Source: Leptodactylus fallax
Taxonomy: Eukaryota > Chordata > Amphibia > Anura > Leptodactylidae
DNA length: 64,000 nt
Direction of reading: 5' to 3'
NCBI GenBank assembly: GCA_947044405.1
Contig: CAMRHE010000196.1
Span: 1,347,001-1,411,000 of the forward strand
Part shown: piece after piece, positions 37,140-49,600 of the stretch
How the letters are laid out: every line of letters begins with the position of its first letter
Position numbering within the stretch: the stretch's first letter is position 1
Notes under the pieces: generated by a model
The model's input: only the letters and a program-made list of their open reading frames with translations
Told to the model about the DNA's origin: nothing
Database searches by the model: none
Translations under genes and position numbers: made by a program

Positions 37140-37680
37140 CAGGAGGTAACACCCCTTCCCGCATTCAGGTTGCCTTTAAAAGGGGTTGCGGCCACTCATT
37201 CCCCCGTCTCCTTCGATTTGCTTTCTCCATCTCTGGCCAGCCCTCCCACCAGATTCCCTAAACTCTTATGGTCACAACTGCTATCATCGGCCAAAGCCAT
37301 TATTCCCGTGTATAGGGCTTCAGAGTCCCCTCCCCCAAATCCCCCATCTACTCAGGAAGATCTCATAGATTGCCCGCTTGGAAGAACTCTCACATTTAGA
37401 GCAACGCTCATAATAAATATAGATCTATCGGTCACCCCGGTACTCCTTCACAAGAGAAACCACATGAGTCATCTGTGGACAGACCCCACCACGTGACAAC
37501 ACATGACCCCCATCTACCAGACCCCTGACAATCCAACCCTTCACTTGATTTGGCTGGTTAGCCACTGACGAAACCCTGTCCTGCCTTCATGTTATTTACC
37601 TTGACTGTTACTGTTTGCCTGTTGTATAATCCTTCATGATTGTATTTTTTTTTTTATGACTACCATTCAGTAAACTTAAA
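37140..37680 (+). mobile_element. Unclassified retroelement-like fragment
   Basis: An open frame of 140 codons (37074-37496) is more GC-rich than its surroundings. Its KLLWSQLLSSAKAIIPVYR segment loosely resembles the L1/Tx1 ORF2 C-terminal pattern. It is followed by a pyrimidine-biased stretch. This may be a decayed LINE end, but the match is weak. Confidence 0.25.
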
Positions 37681-37764
37681 GTATATTTGACAAAAAAAAA
37701 AAAATTGTCCAGTTTAACAAATGTTGTTTGTATAATGAAAAGTTGTACAATTTTCCAATATACT

Positions 37765-38035
37765 TTCTGTATCAATTCCTCACTGTTTTCTAGATCTCTG
37801 CTTGCTGTCATTCCTTGTTTACTTCCAGTGGATAAAAATCAGTCCATGGTCATGTGATGGACACACAGGTGCACAGCTCGTTATAGTCACAGCACAGTAA
37901 TCAGACATCTGCTTGGTAACGAGCTGTGCACCTGTATGTTCATCACATGACCACGGACTGATTTTTAGCCACTGGAAGTAAACAAGGAATGACAGCAAGC
38001 AGATATCTAGAAAACAGTGAGGAACTGATACAGAA
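37765..38035. repeat. Large foldback: two 119-bp arms around a 33-bp loop
   Basis: The left arm is 37765-37883 and the right arm 37917-38035. Matching blocks, read inward, are ttctgtatca, ttcctcactgttttctaga, tctgcttgctgtcattcc, ttgtttacttccagtgg, ggtcatgtgatg and caggtgcacagctcgtta. I count only scattered substitutions. A 'gaaaagtt' just outside each arm suggests the original palindrome was slightly longer and was interrupted on the left. Confidence 0.92.
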
Positions 38036-40154
38036 CTTTTCATCACACAATGATATTTGACTCTCAATATTTATACTGCAATACAATGCATTTTCCTTAG
38101 TGTCTTCATACACAGTTCTTGGTAATTCCAATATGAAGATGTGCATTTCCGGCCAGGAGGTGTGTATGTTCAACACCCCGAGACATAAAGGGGTCCCTGA
38201 TTTCAGGAACCCACCCCCCTGGCATAGCAAAGTACAGCACTGTGTACTGCAGTGTGAGGTGTGATGCAGGAGAGGAGGTAATAGGTTCCCTCCACTTTCT
38301 TCATCTCTGCACAGGCGGCAGAGGTGGTGCATACTCACTGCTCATGGCTACATTAGTGTGTAGCGTCCACTTCCGTCTAAAGAAGCCAACACATAGTGCC
38401 TGCTTTATGGCAATCTATAGAGTTGGCATTCCTAGCTTAGAACAACAACGCTATAGAAGCCAAAAAATAGTTTCATGAACCTTTAATTAGTACAAAAATA
38501 AAAATCCTGACATTCCCTTTAACAGGTGCAATACTGGTAGGACAATCCAAAGCAATGACATGGTAAGTCAGCAGTGATATCCCTTGAAGGGATCACCATG
38601 ACAGAGTTTCAGAGTGGCATAAGCCTGTGCCACATACAAACCGTAGGAAGATCCATGTAACCTGTATCAACACAAGTCAAAGTCCATGCAGGATCCGAAT
38701 AGCTGATCCCTTGTACCTGTATATGCATTTTACTAGCCAGCTAGACCAGCAATGCAGCACATTGCTCCTGTTTACCAAGCGGCATTAGCGGATTTAGTAA
38801 ATAACCAGAGGGTATAATGCGCGGTTATGTGATGCATTATACATTGCGTTTTCTTTCGCTAAATAACTCTGCTAGTATAATGTTAATAGAGTCTGACTAT
38901 AATCTTCCAAGTCTCCGTTCTCCAAGAAGAATGTATTGCCTTAGGTACATAGAGACTTCATTGAGCTCAGAACTCAAAACTACGACAATATAAAAATGTC
39001 AATAGGAACGCTGCCGGGAAAGGGGCTTATAACATTACAAATAGCTATACAATGGGGAAAAAAATCACCACGACGGCGTATTCAGTGCATTCAAGCACCG
39101 TATTTTCTCAATGGAGGATTAGGCTAGATTTCAATTAAGTGAATACATGGAGGCTAATAAATAAATGTGTTTATTTGGGTGTGGGTCTTAACTAATTCAG
39201 TGCCCACTGCGCAAAATATAAACTCAAGAGGTGCCCGCGTGAGGTTAATGCATCTTACAGCTTTAGTTGTAAAAAGTGGTAAGTATGGGCCATACAGGAA
39301 TAGAAAATACAAACTGACTCAGACCGGGGACAGAGATTTAGTACATTTTATACGCTTAAAAGCTTTCAGTCTGAACATTTACACTCTTGTAGGGCACAAA
39401 CAAAAAACACTTTATAACTTATCAGTCATAGTTCCTTAAAAGAGTGTCTGTGTGGGGTACATTGGCTCCACCATAGGTGCCGATTCTGAGTGACCACTCT
39501 CAACCTATACATGATTTGTAGGACATAATCATTATCAAGATCTAATAATTTATGATATTTATGTATATAATTCTATAAGAAATGGACTCAAAGTGACTGC
39601 TTCAGAGTCTCCGTCAAATTTATGAGTCTTCTCGTGGACCTTTATGGCCCAATAATGTGTGTCTAGGCCCAACAGAGGATCCTCAGCTGAACCAGTCCAA
39701 CCCTGGAACCATGACTTCCATGTCACCAGAGACTTGGGCTCAATTAACATATGTGTTATACCTAGAAACCACAAGATACACCAACGCCACATGGGTTTCT
39801 ATCATTTTGACAGAATAAACTAGTGTTGAAATGTGATGAAATCCACAATGAAGACCTCTGGCAGCACAGATGTAAACAAAGTCTATGGTTGATGTACACA
39901 TGAGACAGCTGTCGGCTGAAAGGCCTACAGCTATTTACCCCGATACCAACCCCAGCTCAGCTTGGTCAAGCGTATAGTGTTCTTCGTAGGAAGAGGGAAG
40001 TATAAGATGCTGTGGGACTCCTCTGGTCGTGGCTTATCTCCTCAACAACGACAGGGTTGGACATCTAAAATCCACCTTTCCAATTCTCATCTTCCCCCAA
40101 CAACTGCTGTCAGGGAAGAGTCATATACAGTAGAAGGTCAGCTGGCCCAACAAT
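38036..40154. other. Non-coding stretch, mostly unclassified
   Basis: Positions 38130-38360 and 39560-39800 carry repeat-like phrases without clear ends. Positions 39900-40150 look like another dispersed repeat. No exon is seen. Confidence 0.4.
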
Positions 40155-40514
40155 AAAGGGGTTTTCCTAGATTAAGGCCAGCAATTAAAGATCTGCAGGG
40201 GTCCACCATCCGATGAGCTGTTTAAAGAGGCTACAGGACTCACGTGAACATTGCGATGCTTATCAAGCACAGACCCATACATCTGAACCGTGGCTGTGCT
40301 TGGTACCGGAGCTCAGCCCATTCACTTGAATGGAACTGTTGTGATAAGGCCCTGTGAATGGTGAATATGTCGTCATATGGCCTGTAACGTGGAGATGGTG
40401 CTCAGAGAGCTCAGTTGATGTGTGAGGTGTCGGACACTCATGGATCTTAAGCTGATGACCTATCCTAAGGATAGGTTTTTAATAAAAAAAAAAGTTCTGG
40501 AAAACCCCTTTAAT
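40155..40514. repeat. Inverted-repeat MITE-like element
   Basis: It begins 'aaaggggttttcctagatt' and ends 'ttctggaaaacccctttaa'. Near the right end is the typical 'gacctatcctaaggatagg'. Confidence 0.7.
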
Positions 40515-40591
40515 ATGCAAGGCCAGTATAAGAGTGTACATTTTTGCTCAGTGGAAACATAAGCAGACACCATGATCTCTCAAATGATGTA

Positions 40592-40875
40592 CAGGTGCTT
40601 CTCAATAAATTAGAATATCTTTGACACGGAGGGACCATTTAAAGGCTTAGAAAACCTTGGCAGGTGACACACTGAATTTACAATACTGAACTTTTTCACA
40701 ATATTCTAATTTTCTTAGATTTGGGTTTTCATTACCTGTAATCCATAATCAACATTTTCCGAAATAAAACACTTGAAATAGAACACTCTGTGTGTAAAGA
40801 ATCTAGAAAATATAGGAGGTCACTTTTTTAAATTTAATTACTGAAAGAAATAAACGTTTCAAAGAGATGGACCTG
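40592..40875. mobile_element. Mariner/Tc1-type MITE, 284 bp, TA-flanked
   Basis: TA lies on both sides (40590-40591, 40876-40877). The ends are CAGGTGCTTCTC on the left and, inverted, CAGGTCCATCTC on the right, 10 of 12 matching. The left end continues 'aataaattagaatatc', and the interior has 'ttgggttttcattacctg' and 'gaatagaacactctgtgtg' type phrases. I recall these as ends of a mariner-like family common in fish. There is no coding capacity. Confidence 0.75.
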
Positions 40876-41126
40876 TACATATATCAGGATTTCATAAGTT
40901 TCTCTTTATCATATATTTCACTTGTTCTACTGGGCCTCATTAGAAAGATTATGAAGACGATGCCTGGGCCTCACCAGTGGATGAAGGACATACCAAAATG
41001 AGAAATACTGGATAAAAGGAGTCAATGATTACCAGATCTTTTACAGAGGGAATATGATCAGCAGATGGTCATAAAATAACAGCATCCATACCCTTACCTT
41101 GGTGGGGACTTCACTGTTTCAGGACA

Positions 41127-41462
41127 TTTCCCGTTATGTGCCCTGGGGCTGGAGATATCAGCGGTCTTTCACGGTCACCGTTCACCGTCAGAAGGGCGTA
41201 CCTGTCAGTCTAGCTGGGCTGTGAGGAATGCCCTCCCTGACAGTACTCGACCATAGCGCTGTACTGTCAGAGGGGGCGCTCCTTACCGCCCAGTGATGAC
41301 GTTGAGCTGTGAGGAACGCCCCCCCAGTACAGGGCTATGGACGAGTACCGTCAGGGAGGGCGTTCCTCACAGCGCAGCTGAACTGTCAGGAATGCCCTTC
41401 TGACGGTGAACGGTGGCACGAAGACCACCGATATCTCCAGCCCTGGGGCACATAACGGGAAA
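41127..41462. repeat. Large GC-rich foldback: arms of about 140 bp, loop 58 bp
   Basis: The left arm is 41127-41266 and the right arm 41325-41462. Paired blocks include tttcccgttatgtgccc, ggctggagatatc, accgttcaccgtcagaaggg, gctgtgaggaa, gccctccctgac and ccatagcgctgtactg. The loop repeats the arm phrase 'gctgtgaggaacgcccccc'. A 3' extension to about 41551 ('cggtatgtaaaaccgc', 'gaaatgaaaggtcctcttta') belongs to the same repeat, because 62430-62590 carries that part alone. Confidence 0.9.
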
Positions 41463-41551
41463 CCGACAGTGCGCTGAATTCAGTGTGCTGTCAGCTTTCT
41501 AGCGGTATGTAAAACCGCTTATACATGAGGAAATGAAAGGTCCTCTTTAAA

Positions 41552-43336
41552 ATTCAGACTACATGTGGAGTGACTACTATATATGAACACGGCTACATGT
41601 ACTGCAATAGCCATGGATGTGAATTATGTACAGGCACTACATATTTTAATAGATAACATTTATCACAAAGGCCAGCTCATCTCTGCATAAAATATAGTTT
41701 CCAGTCCAGCCTCTGAATTACTGGGAAATCCTCCAATTCTTAAGAAAAATGATATTGTCTAGTTAACAACAATGCATTAGTTTCAGGTTCAGAGTCCAGA
41801 ATGATTCTCCATCTGCTGACAATCATGTGAGTTATGGTGGGACAGAACCATTTGGAGCACTCGATATTATATTCTACCATACTATAGAAATATATGTGTA
41901 AAAATATGCAAAATGTACTGTTATCAGCGGACGATCACGAGGATGCTTGGAAATAAGAGCACTGGATAAGAATGTATAAATGGGCTTATGAAGATGTAGC
42001 AATTATTAATATTTTTCAATCTGTAGAAAGCCTACAGAATCCCCCACAGTGTTACATACACTATGGTGGGGTAAAAAAAAAAATACAAAAAAAAAAAATG
42101 CACAGCACGCTTTGTTTTTCATCAGTGCCATAGACTTTAAATGGAGCAGCATAGAGCATGAACTTCACTCAACTTTCTTTTAGCCATGATCTTGTGGCTG
42201 GAGAAAATGGAGGACCAGTTCACTACCTGTTACAAGGGAAGTCCCGTCCACAAATACTATTAAAAAGCAAGAAGTCTTCACAATGAGTGGAAAGAGAAGG
42301 TACTGGTCTCTTTCACACAGTGAATCCAGAGGGGAGGAGTTCTTTTCCTCACAGCCTCCTTTCTCTGTGCACCGGACTGAACATTCTGCACATGTCACAG
42401 CTTGCAAAGAAAGAAAAGTCTTCTATATACTTGAATCTACTTCTGGCTGCTTGTGTGGTTACAGAGGGTCAGAATGCTCCTTACTGTACACGTCTACAGC
42501 CTTAGAGACAAAGGTGAAATGTGCTGAAGCCATAATTGGGATATTAGCAGTAGACAAACTGGTAAGATACCATGTATGAAAGCTTATACAGTCAGACAGT
42601 CAACAGACTTCCCAGCAAGACCGATGCAGATATTTCAATTTTTCATGAAAGCTCAAGTACCCTCTAATACCAGGTTGTTTCACACATTGCAACTGATCTC
42701 TGGATGTCCCAGCAACTGGACATTCTAGGATACTCTTTCGTCAGCCCTAAGAAAGGGATCACCTAAAGCAGACAATTATTTAAGAAACAGTCATTTTAGG
42801 CAGTGAAAATACATAAAATTATTTCATTATAGCATTGTGTGTTTGCTTAGATATCAAAGATATTTTTAGGATGTCACTGCTGATAACTGGGGATAACAGT
42901 GGAAAGTTGGAGTCATCATCTGAGGAACATTTCTGATGACGGATATCATGACAAGTAATGATCTCTCATCCGAGGGAATGAATTAATTGAGAAGTAACCC
43001 TCTTACATCTAAAATTCTCATCCATCTGGGGTGTTATGGTATCCAACGCAGATGACGTAGGGAACAAAGCAACTGAAAGGGTTAACAAGACAACAACTTG
43101 CATAAAGCTATCATTACTTCTGTACCTACACCCTGCTCGGCAGCTCATACATATGTTCCCTAGACTACTCAAATTAGTAAATTTGGCTAAAACAAGTGTG
43201 CATGTTAGTTCAGTGAGGGGGTGTGGAGAGATAACGGTATGGAGATGTTTCTCAGAGTTTAGGTTTGGCTCCTTATTTCTAGTGACTATTACAGCATATA
43301 CAACATCTTAGTCAACTGTTACTTCCTATGTGTGGT
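41552..43336. other. Non-coding stretch, nothing recognised
   Basis: The open frames at 42180-42579 lie on both strands, overlap, and have no domain. The rest is AT-rich intron. Confidence 0.45.
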
Positions 43337-43705
43337 TTCAGTTTGGGGAAGATCCTGTCCAGTTCCAGTATGACCCTGTGCACAAAGCCAAGGTCCATAA
43401 ATACATGGTGTGATGAGCTTGGAGCTGATGAAGTTTACTGGCCCGCACAGAGACCTGACCTCAATCCCATCAAATAAATTGGAACGCCAATTGCCAGACC
43501 TTCTCATCCAAAGTCAGTGCTGACCGTCACCTTAATAATCCTTGTCTGGCTAAGTGAGCGCAACATCCCACAGACACACTCCAAAAACATCTGTGAAAAA
43601 GCCGTCCCAGGAGAAACAAAGCTGTTGTAGAAGCAAAAGGGGTCCAACAGTGTATTAACACGCATGGTTTTGGAATATTATGTCAAACAAGGGATGTGCT
43701 CATGA
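43337..43705 (+). pseudogene. Tc1 element E: decayed transposase 3' fragment
   Basis: Starting at cagtttggggaagatcctgt, the plus strand follows the C-terminal third of a Tc1 transposase: a 'gtgcacaaagccaaggtcc' block after the second Asp region, then WPAQRPDLNPIK at 43442-43474. The Glu of the expected PDLNPIE is changed to Lys, and the next codon is TAA (43475-43477). A further TAG follows, and small indels are visible. The helix-turn-helix, first Asp and both inverted repeats are missing. It represents a Tc1 family different from A-D. Confidence 0.8.
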
Positions 43706-45387
43706 CATAACGTAAGAGTGTGAGAAAGGAGATTTTTGCAATCCCATTATAAAGGTGTTATCTGAGGACCCTTTTGGGGTTCTTTATGTGCTGAACCTCA
43801 GGTTTCCGGCCTGATTCCCGACACAGGATCACGGTATTGGAATCCCAACCAGCATGAGAGTCCCTCCTCCTCTTTGTGTTCAGTAGTATTACACGTAGTT
43901 TGCCATCCTGTATAACATATGTGATACCACAGAAGTCTATAACTAGGGAGAAGGATGACGATGCCAGTTCTGACCTGGTGACCCTGAACTAGCCCAAAAA
44001 CCCAAAGTTCGGCATATAAAAGAACCCAGGCTGGAAGTTAGGGGGTAAAAAAAGGGGGGGGGGGGATGGACAACCTCTTTAACTTGCTCTTTCACCCGCC
44101 TCGCAGCCATTGCACATAACAGGAATAATGAGTGATGATCAATTTGCATATGATCGATGGACAGAAAATCTGACCGTGTAAAAGGAACCACCTTTGGCAG
44201 GATTTGCAAAAAAAACCCTTTTTATCTAAAAAGAGTAACAAACAAAAATTGCCGGTCAATAAGTGACTAGAATATGGTACGTGAAAGAACTTTGCAGAAG
44301 TCATGTCTGTTTCTGAAGTGACTCAAACAAGAGTAAATTAGGAATGAAATGTCCCAATGGTCAGATAGCTCTCTGTGTGTCCAGCTATACTAGGTAAAAT
44401 ATTTTTGCAGGTGAAAAAAAAAAAAAAAAAAGTATCTATATATTTTTTTCAAAATAATTGGACTTGATGGACGCGATTGACGGACGCCCCATGCAAGTTT
44501 TGCATTAATTCATACTGATATTACAGTCTGTAATTCTCTTTTTCAATTTGTGTTTCTGCAGACACCGGTGGAGGGGCTCGACGGGCTTGAGAAAGGCAGG
44601 CGTAACAAGGCTTAATCGATACTGAAGAAACAGACTTCTGTCAGTCATGTGTAGCCTCATTTCACAAAATTAAAAACGCAAAGTGTTGCCATGGCAGCCA
44701 GCCTGCCCCTAAGGTATAGTACTTCACACGAGTCTCGATGTGTCTCAAAGTCATATTAAGCCGCAGCATGCTAGTGATGCACAGTGCCGGGTTTTGCAAT
44801 GCTCTAAAATAAACCTATGGAGGAGGATGGGTAGATTGTGGGGGCTGAAATAAACATCGCATTAACCTTCAGATCACTTGGTACAACAGCAGTGACTCGG
44901 ATAGATCTATGAATATGATATGGTAGTGGGTGAGTGATCGCTGTAGATAAGGACACAAGTGGCCTAGGTGGTTTCACAATGATTGTCTCTACGACTATGA
45001 CGTCGATTATCACATCAGGAGAACTTGTGTCACCTATTACTAAATCCTGTCAAAATGAGACATTGTAAAGATTGTTCTAGACCTTCAAGCAGGACTCCAC
45101 TGAGTAATGGCGTTCAGCCATTTCTGCTCTAGAGGTGAACCTTAGCTGCTCCATTTATACAGAGAAAAAATTGGAAGCTCCAATTGGTGGAGGTCTCTAT
45201 TAGAATAGCGGGATAAGTGACTTTCGAAGGACCCCCTTTAGAGGTAGTCCATCATGACTTACTTCCTCCGGAGTTTTGTATGCGACCATCCCAGGGGTTC
45301 CCAGGTCATGTGACCAGAACCAGCACCCAGCCCCTATTCACTTCACCGTGTCACCTTTCCACACTTGTTTGTTTTAGTAAATTCTGG
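43706..45387. other. Non-coding stretch, partly unique-looking
   Basis: A G13-like run lies near 44054-44066. Positions 44500-44760 look like unique DNA with intact CpGs. No exon is seen. Confidence 0.4.
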
Positions 45388-45676
45388 AGCAAGTTTTCTT
45401 AAAACTCTGTTTTGTGCCATTCCTCTATTATTCTGAGAAATTTCTAAAATAAATGGACAAGGGGGTGTTACCAGTTGGAGGTGTGTCCCTAACACAGTCT
45501 CACTCTGGTAGCATTGACAGGTATAGACATTTGGTACCACCTTCCCCTCTGAACTGGGGATACCAATTGTTAATGTATTCCTACAGGAAGAATAATAGAG
45601 GAACAGCACGGAGTTACATGCAAATTTACTATAGCACACGTCACATGTCAAGATTGGCGACAAGTCCTCTATAAAT
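45388..45676. repeat. MITE-like repeat, third copy of the 8891-9180 family
   Basis: It carries 'ttcctctattattctgagaa' and the mirrored 'gaagaataatagaggaacag', and ends 'gcgacaagtcctctataaa'. The inner 'ggtgttaccagttgg' mirrors 'ggggataccaattgtta'. Confidence 0.55.
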
Positions 45677-46169
45677 AAAAATTAATCTATTGCAGACAGA
45701 AATGAAAATAAAATTCTGCATCTATGTTTTGAGAAAAAAGTTAATTAAAACGGCAGAAGGTTTGCTCGCACTTGGACAGGCGTCTTCTAGACAGTCCTGT
45801 TTAATAAAGACAGAGACCAGGACGGTACTGTGCACATCGAGGTCGGCTCTCTGGGACCAATCTATACCAGGTCTTCCCTCATTCTACACATATCCAATGA
45901 ATCTATACATATATAGTCTTCCCCCTCATTTAGGAGATGCACCCTCCATTGTGTCTGTCTTCCTTAATCAAAAATGGGAACAGATCCCAACGCAAAACGA
46001 AAAAGGAAAAAAAAATCCCTAAGGAAACAATGGGAATGTTTTCCTTCTTCCTTGATCTGGGAAGTGATCCCATTTTTAATTAACAATAAAAAAAAAAAAA
46101 AAAAGGGGAAGAGCTTAAACGTAGCAAGAATTCAGACCAAGTTAAATTAGAAGATCCGAAAAAGTACCC

Positions 46170-46640
46170 TGATGGTGAAATGTCCTCTTTAAACTACTTC
46201 AACCAACTTCAACTCATTGCACCCTTCATTAGTTGCCAATTCCAGGCAGCTAGAATGTTTTCTCTAGACCCGACCATTCCTGAGAAATCGGTGCTGTTGG
46301 CTTCAGTGCCGGATATGCTCATGTGACCTTCTACTGTCAGGTGGGAGGTCCTGATTTCTCTGCACCAGTTTGGCACTGGCCACCTGACAACAGAAGCCTA
46401 ATTAGCATATTGGGTGCTGAAATTAATAGCACCCATTTCTCAGGAATGGTGAGGGCTACAGAAAAAAATTCTAACCGTGCCAGAATCAGTGGAATGGCAT
46501 CTGGTGAAGGATGCAAAGAGTTGGATTTGGTGGAGGCGGCCGATAAATTGGCTGGAGGCTTAGAAAGGAAATCAAAAGGAATCTGAGAAGGTGCGGTTTT
46601 CCTTTTTACAGTTAGACAATGGTGAGGTATTTCTGGTCTG
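46170..46640. repeat. Inverted-repeat dispersed element (ctcaggaatggt family)
   Basis: Mirrored pairs include 'accattcctgagaaatcggtg' with 'acccatttctcaggaatggt', and 'ctgtcaggtgggaggtcctg' with 'tggccacctgaca'. It shares its core with 35438-35722. Confidence 0.65.
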
Positions 46641-49600
46641 AACATTCCCTTTCTAGCAGAGTATGAAGTGTCTTGTGTGTGTGAGCCCTCACACTGACTT
46701 GGGGCTCATTTCTGCCACAGTGAATCCCCCAAATATCCAAATGTTCTAATGCAACATATTTTTTTTTTTTTTAACAAAAGATGGGTATAAACCAAATAAT
46801 CCCTTTAAAAATGTATTTAGGCTGTAGATGTAAAAGTAATAGTTAAAAAGGTTCATTACAAATGGCCGGCGTCCTCCCAGAAGTACGGACCCAGTCAATT
46901 TACTGACAGAATGATTACGGTAAACATTTCCTCTTGCCAAAAGCAAGTAACTATAAAGGCTCAAGATCTTCCAAATGCATTTTCATCTAAAACACAGAAA
47001 CTGAAGTATACAAGTGCTTGGTAGGCAAGATCTTAATATATTGCATACACAGATATGGCAGTGTAAACTATCAGCTTTTTTTTTTTTGGCGGCTCTGCCT
47101 CCCGCCTGTGCCAGCTGGTGAATCGATATGTGTAAGTGATCTGACACTATAGCTGTCATATACAAGATAAGGCACTGTCAAGGAGCTCTCCGAGAAACAT
47201 GATGTAGCAAATAAATGGTATACAAGTACCAGAGTATTTAAGATACCAGATAACCATATAATAATAATTTTTTCATACAGTTTTTTATAAATGCAGTGCA
47301 TGGACTTTGTATTACAGATGGCACTTTGGGATCTTCGTGCATGGTGGAAAAACATGGCCCCCCTTCCCCTTTAATACTTTGGATATTGGTCACTTTTGCA
47401 CACAGTCATGTTAGAAATGAAATGGGTCTTCTGGCCCACAAATTATTAAAAGGGTTGTCCAAAGAGATTAATTAGACTTTTTCCTCCCCAAAAATTCTAA
47501 AGCTAGACCTGGGGTTCTGGGCTTGGTCCAGCCCCAGGTCACGTGAACAGAACCAGCACCTGGCCCCCTGGTCACTCTTCCTACCTCTCCAGTTTTCACA
47601 GGTAAGTTACTTGTGCAATGGGGACTTGGTTCACTATAGTAAATCAGGTATAATATAGTCTAATGCTATATACACTTCAATGGAGGAAGTAGCTAACTTC
47701 TCCCCCTTCAGTTTCAACAGAGACTGAATTTTCCAGTTGCCTGGTATATCATCGTACGGAAAAAACTTTGGACATATAGCAGTTTATTATATACAGACTT
47801 GGTTCAGTTCTCTGCTAATATACTTGACATATATAGAATTAACCCTGCTCATGAATTTTGTGTGATATTACAGGTCAGCCCCATTTACTTCAGTGGAGCT
47901 AAGCTACACTACTAGATTGAACGAGACAATAGCAGTGCTGTTTTTGAAAAGGAAGCAGCTATGTATTTTCTAAGAATGTAAATCCCTTGTAACGCCTGCT
48001 AGTTTACAAAGGGGAACACACAACTAACCATGGTAAAAGTAATGGAAATACTACTGCGTGATAAGGGTATGGCCGCACATTGTTCCCCAAACCTCGCCAC
48101 CTGCTGTGGTTACCCGCAACATTTTTTCACTGCAAAATTTGTTCGGCCATTGGCCATCGTGGGTTGGGTACGGCAGTTGTGTTTGCCGCAATGTGTGTCT
48201 ATACCCTTAGAGATTTGTGAGTATTGCACACCAATAATATCATTTGTTGGCCATATGCAGCTCATAATTTACATCTGATGAAAAAAATTAAAAAGATCAC
48301 AAATTTATAGTGAAAAATTAGCAGTGTTAATGAAATAAAAACTGCAAGATGGATCGTGTTAACTTCTATGTGGCAAATTAAAAGTCTGAACCCGGAGGAT
48401 GGTTCGCCTTCAGGTTAAGCCTGCCTGTCATTAATAAGTGACTGGAACAGCATAATAGAGCGAGAGACAGCTCAGGACACACTGAATGAGGCGTCCTCCT
48501 GGCTCCAGACGTGATCCCTCTATCCTGATCAGCAGCGTCTACTTATTAATCCAGACAGGTGTTGAATAGATGTTTACCGCCAAGTTGTAGATTTTCATAC
48601 TGAATTGTTTTCACTGTCTTGGCTGACTGATCTCATTCTACTTAGTGCTGTCAAAGGTACAGACTTCATTCTAGGATGCTGCTGTGTGTAGGAATCCTCC
48701 ATACTAAACACACATGAATAAAACCAATTTATGAGCCTTAGGGCTCTGTTCACATCACGATAGAGCCTTCTACTGCTGAATGTACTGTATATGTTGGAAA
48801 TATTGCAAAATGTATGCCTCTGAACCATGTACTGTACAGACATATAATGGGATGCGTTGGCCAAAGACTCCCAAGCCCAGTCTCCCAAAAAAATAAACAA
48901 AAAAAAAAAATGCAGTACACCATGCAGTACACTTTTATATAAGTGAACCCCATTCCAGTGAATGGAGCCATATGGATACAGTTTGTGTATGTGCGGGGAG
49001 AACTCCTGGTGTATGTGCCAAATTTATGACTAAGTGTAGCTTCACACGGGAGGGAATATGACATATAGACCGCATGTTGGCCATGTTTTCCGGGCAGGAC
49101 CCTGACTCCCAACCTTATAGTGACCCATCATGGTAGGAGGCCCTACTGCCCCTCAACTCTACTGTACTCATGCTTTCAGTATGGAGACAGAGCTGCAGGG
49201 AAGCGGGGGCTCCTATCATCATAGATCACTATGATGCTGGGAGTCCAGGTTGTGGATCAGAGTATGGTTCGGGAAATATGGCAGACATCTGGTCCATATC
49301 TCATGGGCAGAACCTGCTCGCGTGAAGCCAGGCTTGAACAGGCTTTCAAAGTTTCTATACAATTGGGCAAGAGGGAGGAAAAGGTATAAAACAATATCTG
49401 GTAAATTGCCCACTGGCTCTCCACTGGTCTTTGTTTACTTAGTCGCAGCAAAGCCATCACCATTTACTTGCGTGATCAGCGCACCCAGTCACTGGCTAGA
49501 TATGTGGACAGATGGTGATGTCATTGCTGCCGCAAATCAACAAAGACAAGCTCTGAATAAGTGAGGGATTTAACAGGCACATATAGATTCTTTTAATATT

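Noticed and set aside
42180..42579. Overlapping frames of 72-98 codons
   Set aside because: Open on both strands, with no domain or splice signals that I can support.
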